Positions 16,387-23,490 of a stretch of DNA of 35,823 bases are shown in pieces. The notes beneath the pieces are model-generated. The model was not told the DNA's origin. It searched no databases and worked only from the letters and a program-made list of their open reading frames with translations. Made by a program: the position numbers and the translations under genes. Origin of the DNA: Caballeronia mineralivorans PML1(12) (lineage in GTDB: Bacteria; Pseudomonadota; Gammaproteobacteria; Burkholderiales; Burkholderiaceae). Within the stretch, counting starts at the first letter, position 1. Each line of letters opens with the position of its first letter. The stretch is from assembly GCF_001028175.1 (NCBI RefSeq), contig NZ_AEJF01000122.1, positions 1-35,823 of the forward strand. The letters run 5' to 3'.

Positions 16387-17100
16387 ATGAACAATTTCGA
16401 ATCGCAAACCGTGTTGATCGTGGGCGGAAGCTCAGGCATTGGCGCCGCTGCGGCGAAGGCCTTCGCCGCGCTAGGCGCCGACGTCACCATCGCCTCGCGT
16501 AACCAGGCGAAGCTGGACGCCGTTGCGGCAGATATAGGCGCGGCCGTGCGCACCGCCGTGCTGGACACCACCGACGAGGCCTCCGTGGAAGCCTTTTTCG
16601 CCAAGGCCGGACGCTTCGATCATGTGGTGATCTCGGCCGCGCAAACGCCCGGCGGTCCCGTGCGCGAACTCGCGCTAAGCGACGCCTACGCCGCGATGAA
16701 CAGCAAGTTCTGGGGCGCGTATCGCGTGGCGCGTGCGGCGAATATTACTGAAGGCGGCTCGTTGACGCTGGTCTCCGGTTTCCTCAGCGTGCGTCCCAGC
16801 AAGAGCTCAGTGTTGCAAGGCGCAATCAACGCCGCGCTGGAAGCGCTGGCCCGTGGCCTCGCGCTTGAGCTGTCGCCGGTGCGGGTGAACACCGTATCGC
16901 CTGGGTTGATCGCGACGCCACTGTGGTTGAAGCTTGGCGAGCAGGCTCGCCAAAGCATGTACGAGGGCGCTGCCGCCCGCTTGCCCGCAAGACGGGTTGG
17001 CCAGCCGGAGGACGTCGCCAACGCCATCGTCTATCTCGCGAGCACGCCGTATGCAACAGGGTCCACCGTCCTGGTGGACGGTGGCGGCGCGATCGTCTGA
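16387..17100 (+). CDS. Atypical short-chain dehydrogenase lacking the catalytic Tyr-Lys pair
   Basis: SDR-fold protein of 237 residues. The nucleotide-binding motif GGSSGIGA (13-20) is intact and followed by SRNQAKL, which suggests NADP preference. The usual NNAG is ISAAQ here. After the usual active-site Ser (Ser130 in LVSGFLS), the YxxxK motif is missing: aligning NAALEAL with the normal KAAVEAL puts Asn148 at Lys and Gln144 at Tyr. The C-terminal pattern VRVNTVSPGLIATPLW and the terminal GSTVLVDGGGAIV are normal. It is either a non-catalytic NAD(P)-binding protein or one of the known divergent SDR subgroups with another mechanism. The start at 16387 is chosen because AAGGA lies nine bases upstream; the frame is open 21 codons further up, into the SnoaL-like gene. 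Confidence 0.85.
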   Translation: MNNFESQTVLIVGGSSGIGAAAAKAFAALGADVTIASRNQAKLDAVAADIGAAVRTAVLDTTDEASVEAFFAKAGRFDHVVISAAQTPGGPVRELALSDAYAAMNSKFWGAYRVARAANITEGGSLTLVSGFLSVRPSKSSVLQGAINAALEALARGLALELSPVRVNTVSPGLIATPLWLKLGEQARQSMYEGAAARLPARRVGQPEDVANAIVYLASTPYATGSTVLVDGGGAIV

Positions 17101-17133
17101 CGCGTGGATCATCGATCCAGCGCGCACCCGACT

Positions 17134-18066
17134 TCAGCGCACCGGATCGAGATACGCTTCCAGGTCACCCGATACTGTAGCGAAGCGCTCGATCAGGAAG
17201 TCGAGGAGCGCACGCACGCGTGGCGCCATGTACCGGCTACGTTGATACAGGGCGTGCACAGGAACATCGGGAGAACGCCACTCCGGCATCAAGATAGTCA
17301 GTCGCCCCGCTCGCAAGTCTGCCCCGATGTCCCACACCGACTTCATCACAATGCCGTAACCGTCGACGGCCCACTCGCGTGCGAGCGCGCCGTCATTGGT
17401 TTCGCGCGCACGTTCAAGAGGGACGGTAAAGGTCTCCGTCTCGTTGCCGCGGCTGAATCGCCATTCATTCGCAGACCCGGCCGCCGAGCTGAGCACGATG
17501 TAGTTGAACCGATCGAGATCCCGTGGATGTTCAGGAATGCCATGTATCGAAAGATACTCCGGCGATGCGCACAGCACACGCCGGTTCGGCGCCAGACGAC
17601 GGGCAACGAGCGAGCTATCCGGCGGCACGCCGAAGCGGATGACAAGGTCGATGTCGTCCTGTACCAGGTTCGACAGGGAATCCGACAACGCCAAAGCAAA
17701 CGTGACCTCGGGATACAGCACATTGAACTCATCGAGCCAGCCCTTGAGGACATGACGGCCGAAATCCGAGGTTGCCGACACCCTCAGCTTGCCGCGAACC
17801 ACGCTTCGACCCGCCTGCAATGCTGCACGCGCGTCGTCGAGCGCCTGGATGGCCTGCTGACAATGGGCGAGATACATCCGGCCTTCTTCCGTCAGCCGTA
17901 ACTGCCGCGTCGTGCGCTCAAAGAGCCGGGCATTCAGGCTCGCCTCCAGCTTCACCAGCCGTGCGCTTGCGGCGGCGGGCGACAGCCCCAGCTTGCGCCC
18001 CGCTGCCGACAGACCGCCCAGGTTCGCCGTTTCCACAAAAAGCCGGATGTCGCCAAGGTTCTCCAC
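17134..18066 (-). CDS. LysR-family regulator, module B
   Basis: LysR-type regulator of 310 residues starting with GTG at 18066 (GGAA seven bases upstream). The winged helix-turn-helix is at residues 5-62 (LSAAGRKLGLSPAAASARLVKLE, then RLFERTTRQLRLTEEG), followed by an effector domain with DLVIRFGVPPDSSLVARRLAPN and GYGIVMKSVWDIG. It shares these and the C-terminal pattern HALYQRSRYMAPRVR with the module A regulator, so the two look like paralogues. It is divergent from the Old Yellow Enzyme gene, with a good T-N11-A palindrome in the 104-base gap, so it probably regulates that gene. It is convergent with the atypical SDR. Confidence 0.92.
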   Translation of the reverse strand: MENLGDIRLFVETANLGGLSAAGRKLGLSPAAASARLVKLEASLNARLFERTTRQLRLTEEGRMYLAHCQQAIQALDDARAALQAGRSVVRGKLRVSATSDFGRHVLKGWLDEFNVLYPEVTFALALSDSLSNLVQDDIDLVIRFGVPPDSSLVARRLAPNRRVLCASPEYLSIHGIPEHPRDLDRFNYIVLSSAAGSANEWRFSRGNETETFTVPLERARETNDGALAREWAVDGYGIVMKSVWDIGADLRAGRLTILMPEWRSPDVPVHALYQRSRYMAPRVRALLDFLIERFATVSGDLEAYLDPVR

Positions 18067-18081
18067 GATATTTCCGTTCTT

Positions 18082-18098
18082 TTTGAAAATGCTTCAAA
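18082..18098. promoter_or_regulatory. LysR-type T-N11-A operator between LysR and OYE genes
   Basis: TTTGAA and TTCAAA are perfect six-base inverted arms around AATGC, giving the LysR consensus form T-N11-A at 18084-18096. It lies 16 bases upstream of the LysR start codon and 73 bases upstream of the OYE start, the usual position for an autoregulated divergent LysR pair. Confidence 0.55.
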
Positions 18099-18170
18099 TC
18101 GTACACCCGTTATCAAAATGCACCGGGGTTTGCACAATGGCCACATCGTCAACCAACCCGGATCGCAATC

Positions 18171-19331
18171 ATGTCGACTACTGCCGCGTCACTCGTTTCG
18201 CCTCTCTTCACGCCGACCGTCGTCGCCGGCCACACGCTCGCTCATCGCATTGTCATGGCGCCCATGACGCGTGCGCGCAGCACTCAGCCCGGCGATGTGC
18301 CCAATGCACTCAACGCCCTCTACTACGCGCAGCGCGCCAGCGCCGCGCTGATCGTGACCGAGGCCACCCAGATCTCGCCGCAGGGCAAGGGTTACTCCTT
18401 CACCCCTGGCATCTATAGCCCCGAGCAGGTCGCCGGATGGCGCCTCACGACCGATGCAGTCCACGCAGCCGGCGGCAGGATCTTCGCGCAGCTCTGGCAC
18501 GTGGGACGCATGTCCCACCCGGACTTCCACGATGGTCGACTGCCCGTGGCCCCGTCCGCCGTTCCCTTCGACGGCCAGATCTGGAAGGTCGACCCGGTCA
18601 CCGGCGTGGGCGCGATGGTGGCCAGCCCCACTCCGCGCGCGCTTGGCCGCGACGAGATCGCAGGCGTGGTAGCGGATTTTCGCCGGGCCGCACGCAATGC
18701 AATGGAGGCAGGTTTTGACGGTGTTGAAATCCACGGCGCCAACGGTTACCTCATCGACCAGTTCCTGCGTACGACGTCCAATCTTCGCACCGACGAATAC
18801 GGTGGTTCGCGTGAGAACCGCCTGCGCTTTCTGAAGGAAGTCATTAATGCGGTAGCGGATGAGATCGGCGCCGATCGCACCGCTATTCGCCTCGCCCCGT
18901 TCCTGACCGCGCGTGGTATGAACTGCCCCGACATCCTGCCGACGATTCTCGAGGCGGCCGAATTCCTTCAGGCACGCGGCATTGCTTATCTGCATCTGGT
19001 TGAAGCGGACTGGGACGATGCACCGCAGTTCACTGAGGAGTTCCGCCAGGCCATCCGTGCCCGGTTCACGCGGCCGATCATTGTGGCCGGCAAATACGAC
19101 GAGGCGCGCGCCGAATGGGTGCTGTCCAGAGGTTATGCCGACCTGGTTGCCTTCGCCCGGCCCTTCGTAGCCAATCCCGACTTTCCGCGCCGGCTTGCCG
19201 AGGGCCTGCCGCTCGCCGCCTTCGATAGCAGCACGCTCTTTGGTGGCGATGAGCGTGGTTACACCGACTATCCCGCTTTGCCGGAGGCAGAAATCCCGGT
19301 TGAGGCCAGTGACATCGCCGACGTTTGCTGA
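18171..19331 (+). CDS. Old Yellow Enzyme family alkene reductase (NemA-like)
   Basis: FMN-dependent TIM-barrel oxidoreductase of 386 residues. Motifs in order: the N-terminal FMN region RIVMAPMTRARS; QLWHVGR; the substrate-binding catalytic motif HGANGYLIDQFL with the His and Asn that bind the carbonyl and the following Tyr proton donor; TDEYGGSRENR; and the C-terminal DLVAFARPFVANPDF phosphate-binding region. Family members reduce activated C=C bonds of enones, maleimides and nitro-esters with NAD(P)H, and the physiological substrate is usually unknown. It is divergent from a LysR gene and followed after 84 bases by an SDR, so the pair may detoxify reactive carbonyl compounds in series. Length is normal for the family. 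Confidence 0.92.
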   Translation: MSTTAASLVSPLFTPTVVAGHTLAHRIVMAPMTRARSTQPGDVPNALNALYYAQRASAALIVTEATQISPQGKGYSFTPGIYSPEQVAGWRLTTDAVHAAGGRIFAQLWHVGRMSHPDFHDGRLPVAPSAVPFDGQIWKVDPVTGVGAMVASPTPRALGRDEIAGVVADFRRAARNAMEAGFDGVEIHGANGYLIDQFLRTTSNLRTDEYGGSRENRLRFLKEVINAVADEIGADRTAIRLAPFLTARGMNCPDILPTILEAAEFLQARGIAYLHLVEADWDDAPQFTEEFRQAIRARFTRPIIVAGKYDEARAEWVLSRGYADLVAFARPFVANPDFPRRLAEGLPLAAFDSSTLFGGDERGYTDYPALPEAEIPVEASDIADVC

Positions 19332-19403
19332 ACGTCAATCCCTTCGCGGCCGTCGATGCCAGTCATCAAACTGTGCGCGACGCCAACACACATTCATCAC
19401 TAT

Positions 19404-19409
19404 AAGGAG
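19404..19409 (+). promoter_or_regulatory. Ribosome binding site deciding the SDR start
   Basis: AAGGAG lies six bases before the ATG at 19416. The frame is open to an ATG at 19356, but that codon has no such site and the extra 20 residues do not resemble an SDR N-terminus. Confidence 0.65.
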
Positions 19410-19415
19410 CAGGAC

Positions 19416-20210
19416 ATGTTTGTTTATCGTGGCTCGACCGCCCTCATTACAGGGGCGTCGAAAGGACTAGGAAAAACCTTCGCAGAAGCGCTTGCCGCGC
19501 GTGGCATGAATCTCGTGCTGGTGGCCCGGTCCGGGGATACCTTGCAGACTCTGGCGGAGAACCTCACTGCCCGGTACGGCGTGCAATCCGTCGCGCTTAG
19601 CGTCGACCTCGCCCATCCCGACGCCGCCCTTCACGTTAGCGAGGAACTCGAACGACGCGGCATTCAGGTCGACCTGCTGGTGAACAATGCAGGGCTTGGG
19701 CTGACCGGCAGCTTCCTCTCCCACGATCTCAAGAAGAAACACGCAGAGATCCAGGTGAACGTCCAGGTGTTGGTCGCGCTCAGCCATCTGCTTGGCAGCG
19801 CGATGACAAGGCGTGGCCGCGGCGGCATCATCAACCTGGCATCGAACGCCAGCTTCCAGCCGCTTCCTTACATGGCCACCTACGCCGCGACCAAGGCGTT
19901 TGTGCTCTCCTTCAGCGAGGCGCTGCAATACGAGCTGGCCGGCACGGGTGTTCATGTGATGGCGGCTTGCCCAGGGCCAACGGCAACGAGCTTTTTCGAT
20001 GGGGTATCGACCGATGTGTCCGCCAAGGACATGGATAGTTCGGAATCCGTAGTTAATAAGACGCTCGAAGCGTTCGACCGGAGGAAAGCCGTCGCCTACC
20101 CGGGACGGCCAAGCGTACGAGTCGCGACCTGGCTGTCGCGATTGCTTCCTCGAGCGCTTGTTGTCCGGATCGCGGCGATGGCGTCGGGAAAAATGGGACT
20201 CCACGGCTGA
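19416..20210 (+). CDS. Classical short-chain dehydrogenase/reductase
   Basis: SDR of 264 residues. It has the cofactor motif GASKGLGK near the N-terminus, NNAG further on, the active-site Ser in NLASNAS, and the YAATK form of YxxxK. This complete catalytic set contrasts with the atypical SDR 2.3 kb upstream. The pattern resembles the DltE/YqjQ-like SDR group, which includes ketoreductases of unknown substrate. The C-terminal 50 residues (PGRPSVRVATWLSRLLPRAL) are basic and hydrophobic, as in that group, and may touch the membrane. It lies 84 bases after the OYE gene on the same strand and is followed by a strong terminator, so it ends the LysR-controlled module B. Confidence 0.9.
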   Translation: MFVYRGSTALITGASKGLGKTFAEALAARGMNLVLVARSGDTLQTLAENLTARYGVQSVALSVDLAHPDAALHVSEELERRGIQVDLLVNNAGLGLTGSFLSHDLKKKHAEIQVNVQVLVALSHLLGSAMTRRGRGGIINLASNASFQPLPYMATYAATKAFVLSFSEALQYELAGTGVHVMAACPGPTATSFFDGVSTDVSAKDMDSSESVVNKTLEAFDRRKAVAYPGRPSVRVATWLSRLLPRALVVRIAAMASGKMGLHG

Positions 20211-20227
20211 ACGGTTTTGATTGCACG

Positions 20228-20258
20228 TGGAGCGTGCAAGGCGCGCTCCAGCCTTTTT
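20228..20258 (+). terminator. Rho-independent terminator after the SDR gene
   Basis: TGGAGCG (20228-20234) pairs with CGCTCCA (20244-20250). Three inner pairs, one of them G-T, extend the stem to ten pairs around the loop AAG, and GCC then TTTTT follow. It lies 18 bases past the SDR stop and insulates the rhamnolipid locus from the upstream module. Confidence 0.75.
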
Positions 20259-20644
20259 ACATTTCCATTCTTGCCCTGCGGCTGCCCCGGTCGCTTGCGC
20301 TTTAATCCCGGCCGTTAAACCGGCAAATCAGTCAAGCGCTTATCTCGACTACGCCGTTTCACCATACTTCATAATAGATCCATCCCTTTTTTCCAAAGGG
20401 ATAAACGGCGTTACATTACCAATCCTTAACAAGGATGACCGATACAATATGTAAATATTTTTATTTTTTTATTTATTTTCCGATTCTTCATACCATATCG
20501 TATGCACAGGCTTCAGTATGCCTGCGCAATCAGAAAAACCACTTCTTCACTAATGGCATTCGCCGCCGGCAAATGTCAGGCGAAGCCGTGGACACGACCA
20601 CCAGAATAACAACATTCCATTTTCCGAGCACGTTCGGGGGTTTT
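20259..20644 (+). promoter_or_regulatory. AT-rich promoter and leader region of the rhamnolipid operon
   Basis: This stretch of nearly 390 bases holds no credible gene. It contains the inverted pair CCCTTT and AAAGGG (20384-20400), a strongly AT-rich tract (about 20443-20482, mostly T), and a 26-base imperfect palindrome at 20503-20528. The frame of rhlA stays open upward to 20435, but the extension is Phe/Tyr-rich translation of the AT tract. I see no canonical lux-type box and cannot pick a -35/-10 pair with confidence. The AT tract is unusual for this genome and could be a target of H-NS-like proteins or raise promoter strength. Confidence 0.5.
20503..20528. promoter_or_regulatory. Palindromic operator candidate upstream of rhlA
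   Basis: TGCACAGGC and GCCTGCGCA form an inverted repeat with eight of nine positions paired and an eight-base spacer. It ends 116 bases before the rhlA start. It lacks a T-run, so a protein-binding site is more likely than a terminator. It does not match the lux-box consensus I know. Confidence 0.4.
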
Positions 20645-21571
20645 ATGTCTATCAGGAAGACCGTACTCCGTTTGCCCAATTCGCTTTATGTGCAGGCCGA
20701 GCAGCACGTTTTTGCAGAAGGACGAGACAACGTCATTCTAGTCAACGGCGCGCTGGCAACCACCGCTTCATTCGGTCAAACAATCAAGTATTTGAGCGAA
20801 CACTATAACGTCGTCTGCTTTGACCTGCCTTACGCGGGCCAGTCCCGACAGCACAATCCGCAAGAAGTTACCTTGACCAAGGACGACGAGGTCGAGATTC
20901 TTCTGCATGTCATTCGATGGTTTCAGCCGAAATTCCTATATTCCGTCTCGTGGGGCGGTCTAGCGTCGCTTCTGGCGTTATCGCATGAAAATACGAGCGT
21001 GGAACGCGCTGTGATTGGTTCATTCTCGCCTTTCCTGAATGACGCCATGATCGATTATGTCACCCGTGCACGCGATCACCTGAATGTCGGCGAAAACCTG
21101 CAAGCCGCCCATTTGCTCAACGATACAGTCGGAAAGCATCTCCCGCGCATCTTGAAACTTTTGAATTATCGCTACCTCACGGGCTTACCCGAGGAACAAC
21201 AAGCTCAGGTTGCGTTTCATGCCGAGCAGATCCTCGCACTCCGGCCGGAAAGCTATGTTGACAAGCTCGTGAATATAAAGAGCCGGATCAAGTTCGTGAA
21301 TGGCGAACTCGATGAATACACGACCACGCAGGATATCCGGACACTCGCGCGTTATATCAGACACGTGCAATTTGTCAGCGTGCCGGATACCGGCCATTTC
21401 CTCGAACTTGAAGGGCGGACTCAAGCGGCGGCCATGCGCGAGGAATTGCTCGATTTCTTCGGCACAGGCCGGGCTGGAGAGCAGCCGCGCGCCCAGACAA
21501 CCGTTCTGCCGGCGCTTGCGCAAACGTTTGCTAGTTCGGATATGAATCTCGATCTCGGGAGCGGAACATGA
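20645..21571 (+). CDS. rhlA: RhlA, HAA-forming 3-hydroxyacyltransferase of rhamnolipid synthesis
   Basis: Alpha/beta-hydrolase-fold enzyme of 308 residues that joins two 3-hydroxyacyl chains, taken from activated 3-hydroxy fatty acids, into 3-(3-hydroxyalkanoyloxy)alkanoate. It is recognised from close similarity to Pseudomonas aeruginosa RhlA: VNGALATTASF, FDLPYAGQSRQHNPQ and the KDDEVEILL stretch. The triad is Ser102 (VSWGG), Asp223 (GELDEYTT) and His251 (DTGHFLELE). The start at 20645 gives the family's usual N-terminus and has a run of G (20636-20640) as ribosome site; the open frame above it is rejected. The C-terminal tail of about 30 residues is longer than in Pseudomonas and variable. 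The stop overlaps the next start as ATGA. Confidence 0.95.
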   Translation: MSIRKTVLRLPNSLYVQAEQHVFAEGRDNVILVNGALATTASFGQTIKYLSEHYNVVCFDLPYAGQSRQHNPQEVTLTKDDEVEILLHVIRWFQPKFLYSVSWGGLASLLALSHENTSVERAVIGSFSPFLNDAMIDYVTRARDHLNVGENLQAAHLLNDTVGKHLPRILKLLNYRYLTGLPEEQQAQVAFHAEQILALRPESYVDKLVNIKSRIKFVNGELDEYTTTQDIRTLARYIRHVQFVSVPDTGHFLELEGRTQAAAMREELLDFFGTGRAGEQPRAQTTVLPALAQTFASSDMNLDLGSGT

Positions 21572-22134
21572 CCATTTACCACTCGATTGCCATTCTGTTG
21601 CCTTGGGCCGCGTGGCTTGCTTACTGGATGAAAGCTTCTTCCTGGGCCAAGCAGACCGTCAAGCGGGAAGACCGGCTTTCGCGGACGTTGCAGTCCATTC
21701 CGCTTATCGTGGGCTGCTTGCTGATCGTATGGCCGGACGCTTCGGCTTCGTGGAATAGCGCTAATGCCGGCTTCGATTTACGCCAATGGCTCGGCCTTGC
21801 CGTGGTTGTCGCCGGGCTGTCGTTTTCTGTTTGGGGACGCCGCCATCTCGGCTCCAACTGGAGCGTGTCGGTCACGCTGAAGGACGGGCACGAACTCGTG
21901 CGCAGCGGCCCCTATGCCCTCGTCCGCCATCCTATTTATTCCGGTTGTCTCCTGGCCATCGCAGGTTCTGCCCTCGTCTGCGCGGAACCGCGCGGCGTCA
22001 TCGGCTTCGCGCTGATCTTCGCCTCGCTTGCCTACAAAGTGCGGGTTGAAGAACGATGGCTCTCGGAGTATTTCGGCGACCCTTATCGCACGTATCGCCG
22101 CGAAGTTCGCGCGCTCGTGCCCTGGCTGTATTAA
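21568..22134 (+). CDS. ICMT-family membrane methyltransferase inside the rhamnolipid operon
   Basis: Integral membrane protein of 188 residues with about four to five membrane segments (near 5-20, 43-56, 73-90, 124-138, 143-157). The C-terminal half has the isoprenylcysteine carboxylmethyltransferase/PEMT signature: ELVRSGPYALVRHPIYSG (109-126), then RVEERWLSEYFGDPYRTYRREVRALVP in the order expected (159-185). These residues bind S-adenosylmethionine in family structures. Bacteria do not carry prenylated CaaX proteins as in eukaryotes, so the substrate must differ. Its start overlaps the rhlA stop by four bases and rhlB begins 17 bases after its stop, so it is made together with both. I infer methyl-ester formation on the free carboxylate of HAA or rhamnolipid. 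I do not know this gene from textbook rhl clusters. An alternative is phospholipid or other lipid methylation. Confidence 0.85.
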   Translation: MTIYHSIAILLPWAAWLAYWMKASSWAKQTVKREDRLSRTLQSIPLIVGCLLIVWPDASASWNSANAGFDLRQWLGLAVVVAGLSFSVWGRRHLGSNWSVSVTLKDGHELVRSGPYALVRHPIYSGCLLAIAGSALVCAEPRGVIGFALIFASLAYKVRVEERWLSEYFGDPYRTYRREVRALVPWLY

Positions 22135-22151
22135 GCGAGAGAGACATTTAA

Positions 22152-23414
22152 ATGACACAGATCATCATCACCGCAATTGGATCGGCGGGCGACGTCCATC
22201 CGTTCATCGGCATTGCGCGCACGCTCGCGCAGCGCGGGCATCGCATCGTCTTTTGCACCCATCCGCAGTTTGCGGAACTGGCCGAGGACAATGGTTTTGT
22301 CTTCGTGCCGATCGGCACTTGGGACGAGTACGCGCGGGCCATGTCGAACCCTGCACTGTGGGATCCGCGCACGTCGTTCAAGACGCTGTGGAACCTGATC
22401 GCACCGTCCATTCGTCCTCATTTCGATGCGCTCGCTGCACTCACGACACCCGATACCGTGCTCGTCGGCTCGCTCTGGGCATTCGCCGCGCGGCTCATGC
22501 AGGAAGTGCACGGCACGCCGTATGTATCGGTGCAGGTCTCGCCCTCCACCCTGCTCTCCGCGAGCGCGCCGCCGACCCATAAGCGCCTCACCGTGCCCAT
22601 GTGGCTGCCGCGCGCCGTGCGGGCAAAGTGCCTTGCGCTGATCGAGACGAGCGTGCTTGACAAGGCCTGTGGCCCCGCGCTCAACAACGTGCGGGCGACC
22701 CTCGGACTGCCGCCGGCAAGCCGTATCCTCGGCCAGTGGCTGCACTCGCCGGACGGCGTGTTGTGCCTGTTCCCCGACTGGTTCGCCCCGGCTCAGCCGG
22801 ACTGGCCGCGTTATCACTTCATGGCCGGCTTTCCGCTGTTCAACGATGTCTCGACGCCAGCTATCGATAACGAACTGAGATCGTTTCTCGCTTCAGGCAC
22901 GCGGCCGGTCGTCTTCACGCCGGGCTCGACCCAGATCGATCAGCGCGCGTATTTCGACGCGGTCGATGACGCCGTACGCCGCACCGGCGTTCGGGCAATC
23001 GTGCTCTCCCGCGAGGCGCGTGCCCGCTGGCCCGGCGACAGCAACCTGCTCGCCCGCGACTACGTGCCGATGTCCACGTTGCTGCCTCACTGCGCGGCCA
23101 TCGTTCATCACGGCGGCATAGGAACGGCTGCCCTCGCATTCGCGGCGGGTATTCCACAAGTCGTCACGCCGTTTGCACACGATCAGTTCGACAACGCGCA
23201 GCGCGTGGCGAAAAGCGGTTGCGGACTGCGCATCGACGGTCCCGCGAGCGGCCGAGCGCTCGCAGCGGCAATCAAGCGCGTGACCACGGACCCGCAGGTC
23301 GCGCGGTATTGCGCACACTCCCGGCGGCTTCTCGACAGGTCTCCCAACGCGGGCGATATGGCGGCACGGTATATCGAAGACGTTGCGTGGCTCGGCGTCC
23401 AACGCGCGGCCTGA
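22152..23414 (+). CDS. rhlB: RhlB, rhamnosyltransferase 1
   Basis: GT-B fold glycosyltransferase (GT1 family) of 420 residues that moves L-rhamnose from dTDP-L-rhamnose to HAA, giving mono-rhamnolipid. It is similar to P. aeruginosa RhlB along its length: AIGSAGDVHPFIG (8-20), LWDPRTSFKTLW (69-80), VGSLWA, QVSPSTLLSA (128-137) and QWLHSPDGVLCLFPDWFAP. The sugar-nucleotide region has HHGGIGT (319-325) and AHDQFDNA (342-349). Length matches the family (about 426). A GAGAGA ribosome site lies seven bases upstream of the ATG. The perfect palindrome CTGAGCGCGCTCAG covers its stop codon (23411-23424) and is probably incidental. Confidence 0.95.
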   Translation: MTQIIITAIGSAGDVHPFIGIARTLAQRGHRIVFCTHPQFAELAEDNGFVFVPIGTWDEYARAMSNPALWDPRTSFKTLWNLIAPSIRPHFDALAALTTPDTVLVGSLWAFAARLMQEVHGTPYVSVQVSPSTLLSASAPPTHKRLTVPMWLPRAVRAKCLALIETSVLDKACGPALNNVRATLGLPPASRILGQWLHSPDGVLCLFPDWFAPAQPDWPRYHFMAGFPLFNDVSTPAIDNELRSFLASGTRPVVFTPGSTQIDQRAYFDAVDDAVRRTGVRAIVLSREARARWPGDSNLLARDYVPMSTLLPHCAAIVHHGGIGTAALAFAAGIPQVVTPFAHDQFDNAQRVAKSGCGLRIDGPASGRALAAAIKRVTTDPQVARYCAHSRRLLDRSPNAGDMAARYIEDVAWLGVQRAA

Positions 23415-23490
23415 GCGCGCTCAGAGCGTCGCATGGACCTCGCATAGACCCTATATGCAGCCCTTCCCTACGTGAACAGCCCCGGTCTCC

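Noticed and set aside
20503..20528. Palindrome upstream of rhlA as a lux box for quorum sensing
   Set aside because: Arm sequence and spacing do not match the lux-box consensus; kept only as an operator candidate of unknown partner.
20435..20644. In-frame 70-codon extension upstream of rhlA
   Set aside because: The extension translates the T-rich tract into a Phe/Tyr-rich peptide without similarity to RhlA, and the ATG at 20645 gives the family's N-terminus with a G-rich ribosome site.
23411..23424. Perfect 14-base palindrome CTGAGCGCGCTCAG over the rhlB stop
   Set aside because: No loop and no T-run, and GC-rich palindromes of this size occur by chance here; a function inside the operon is not supported.
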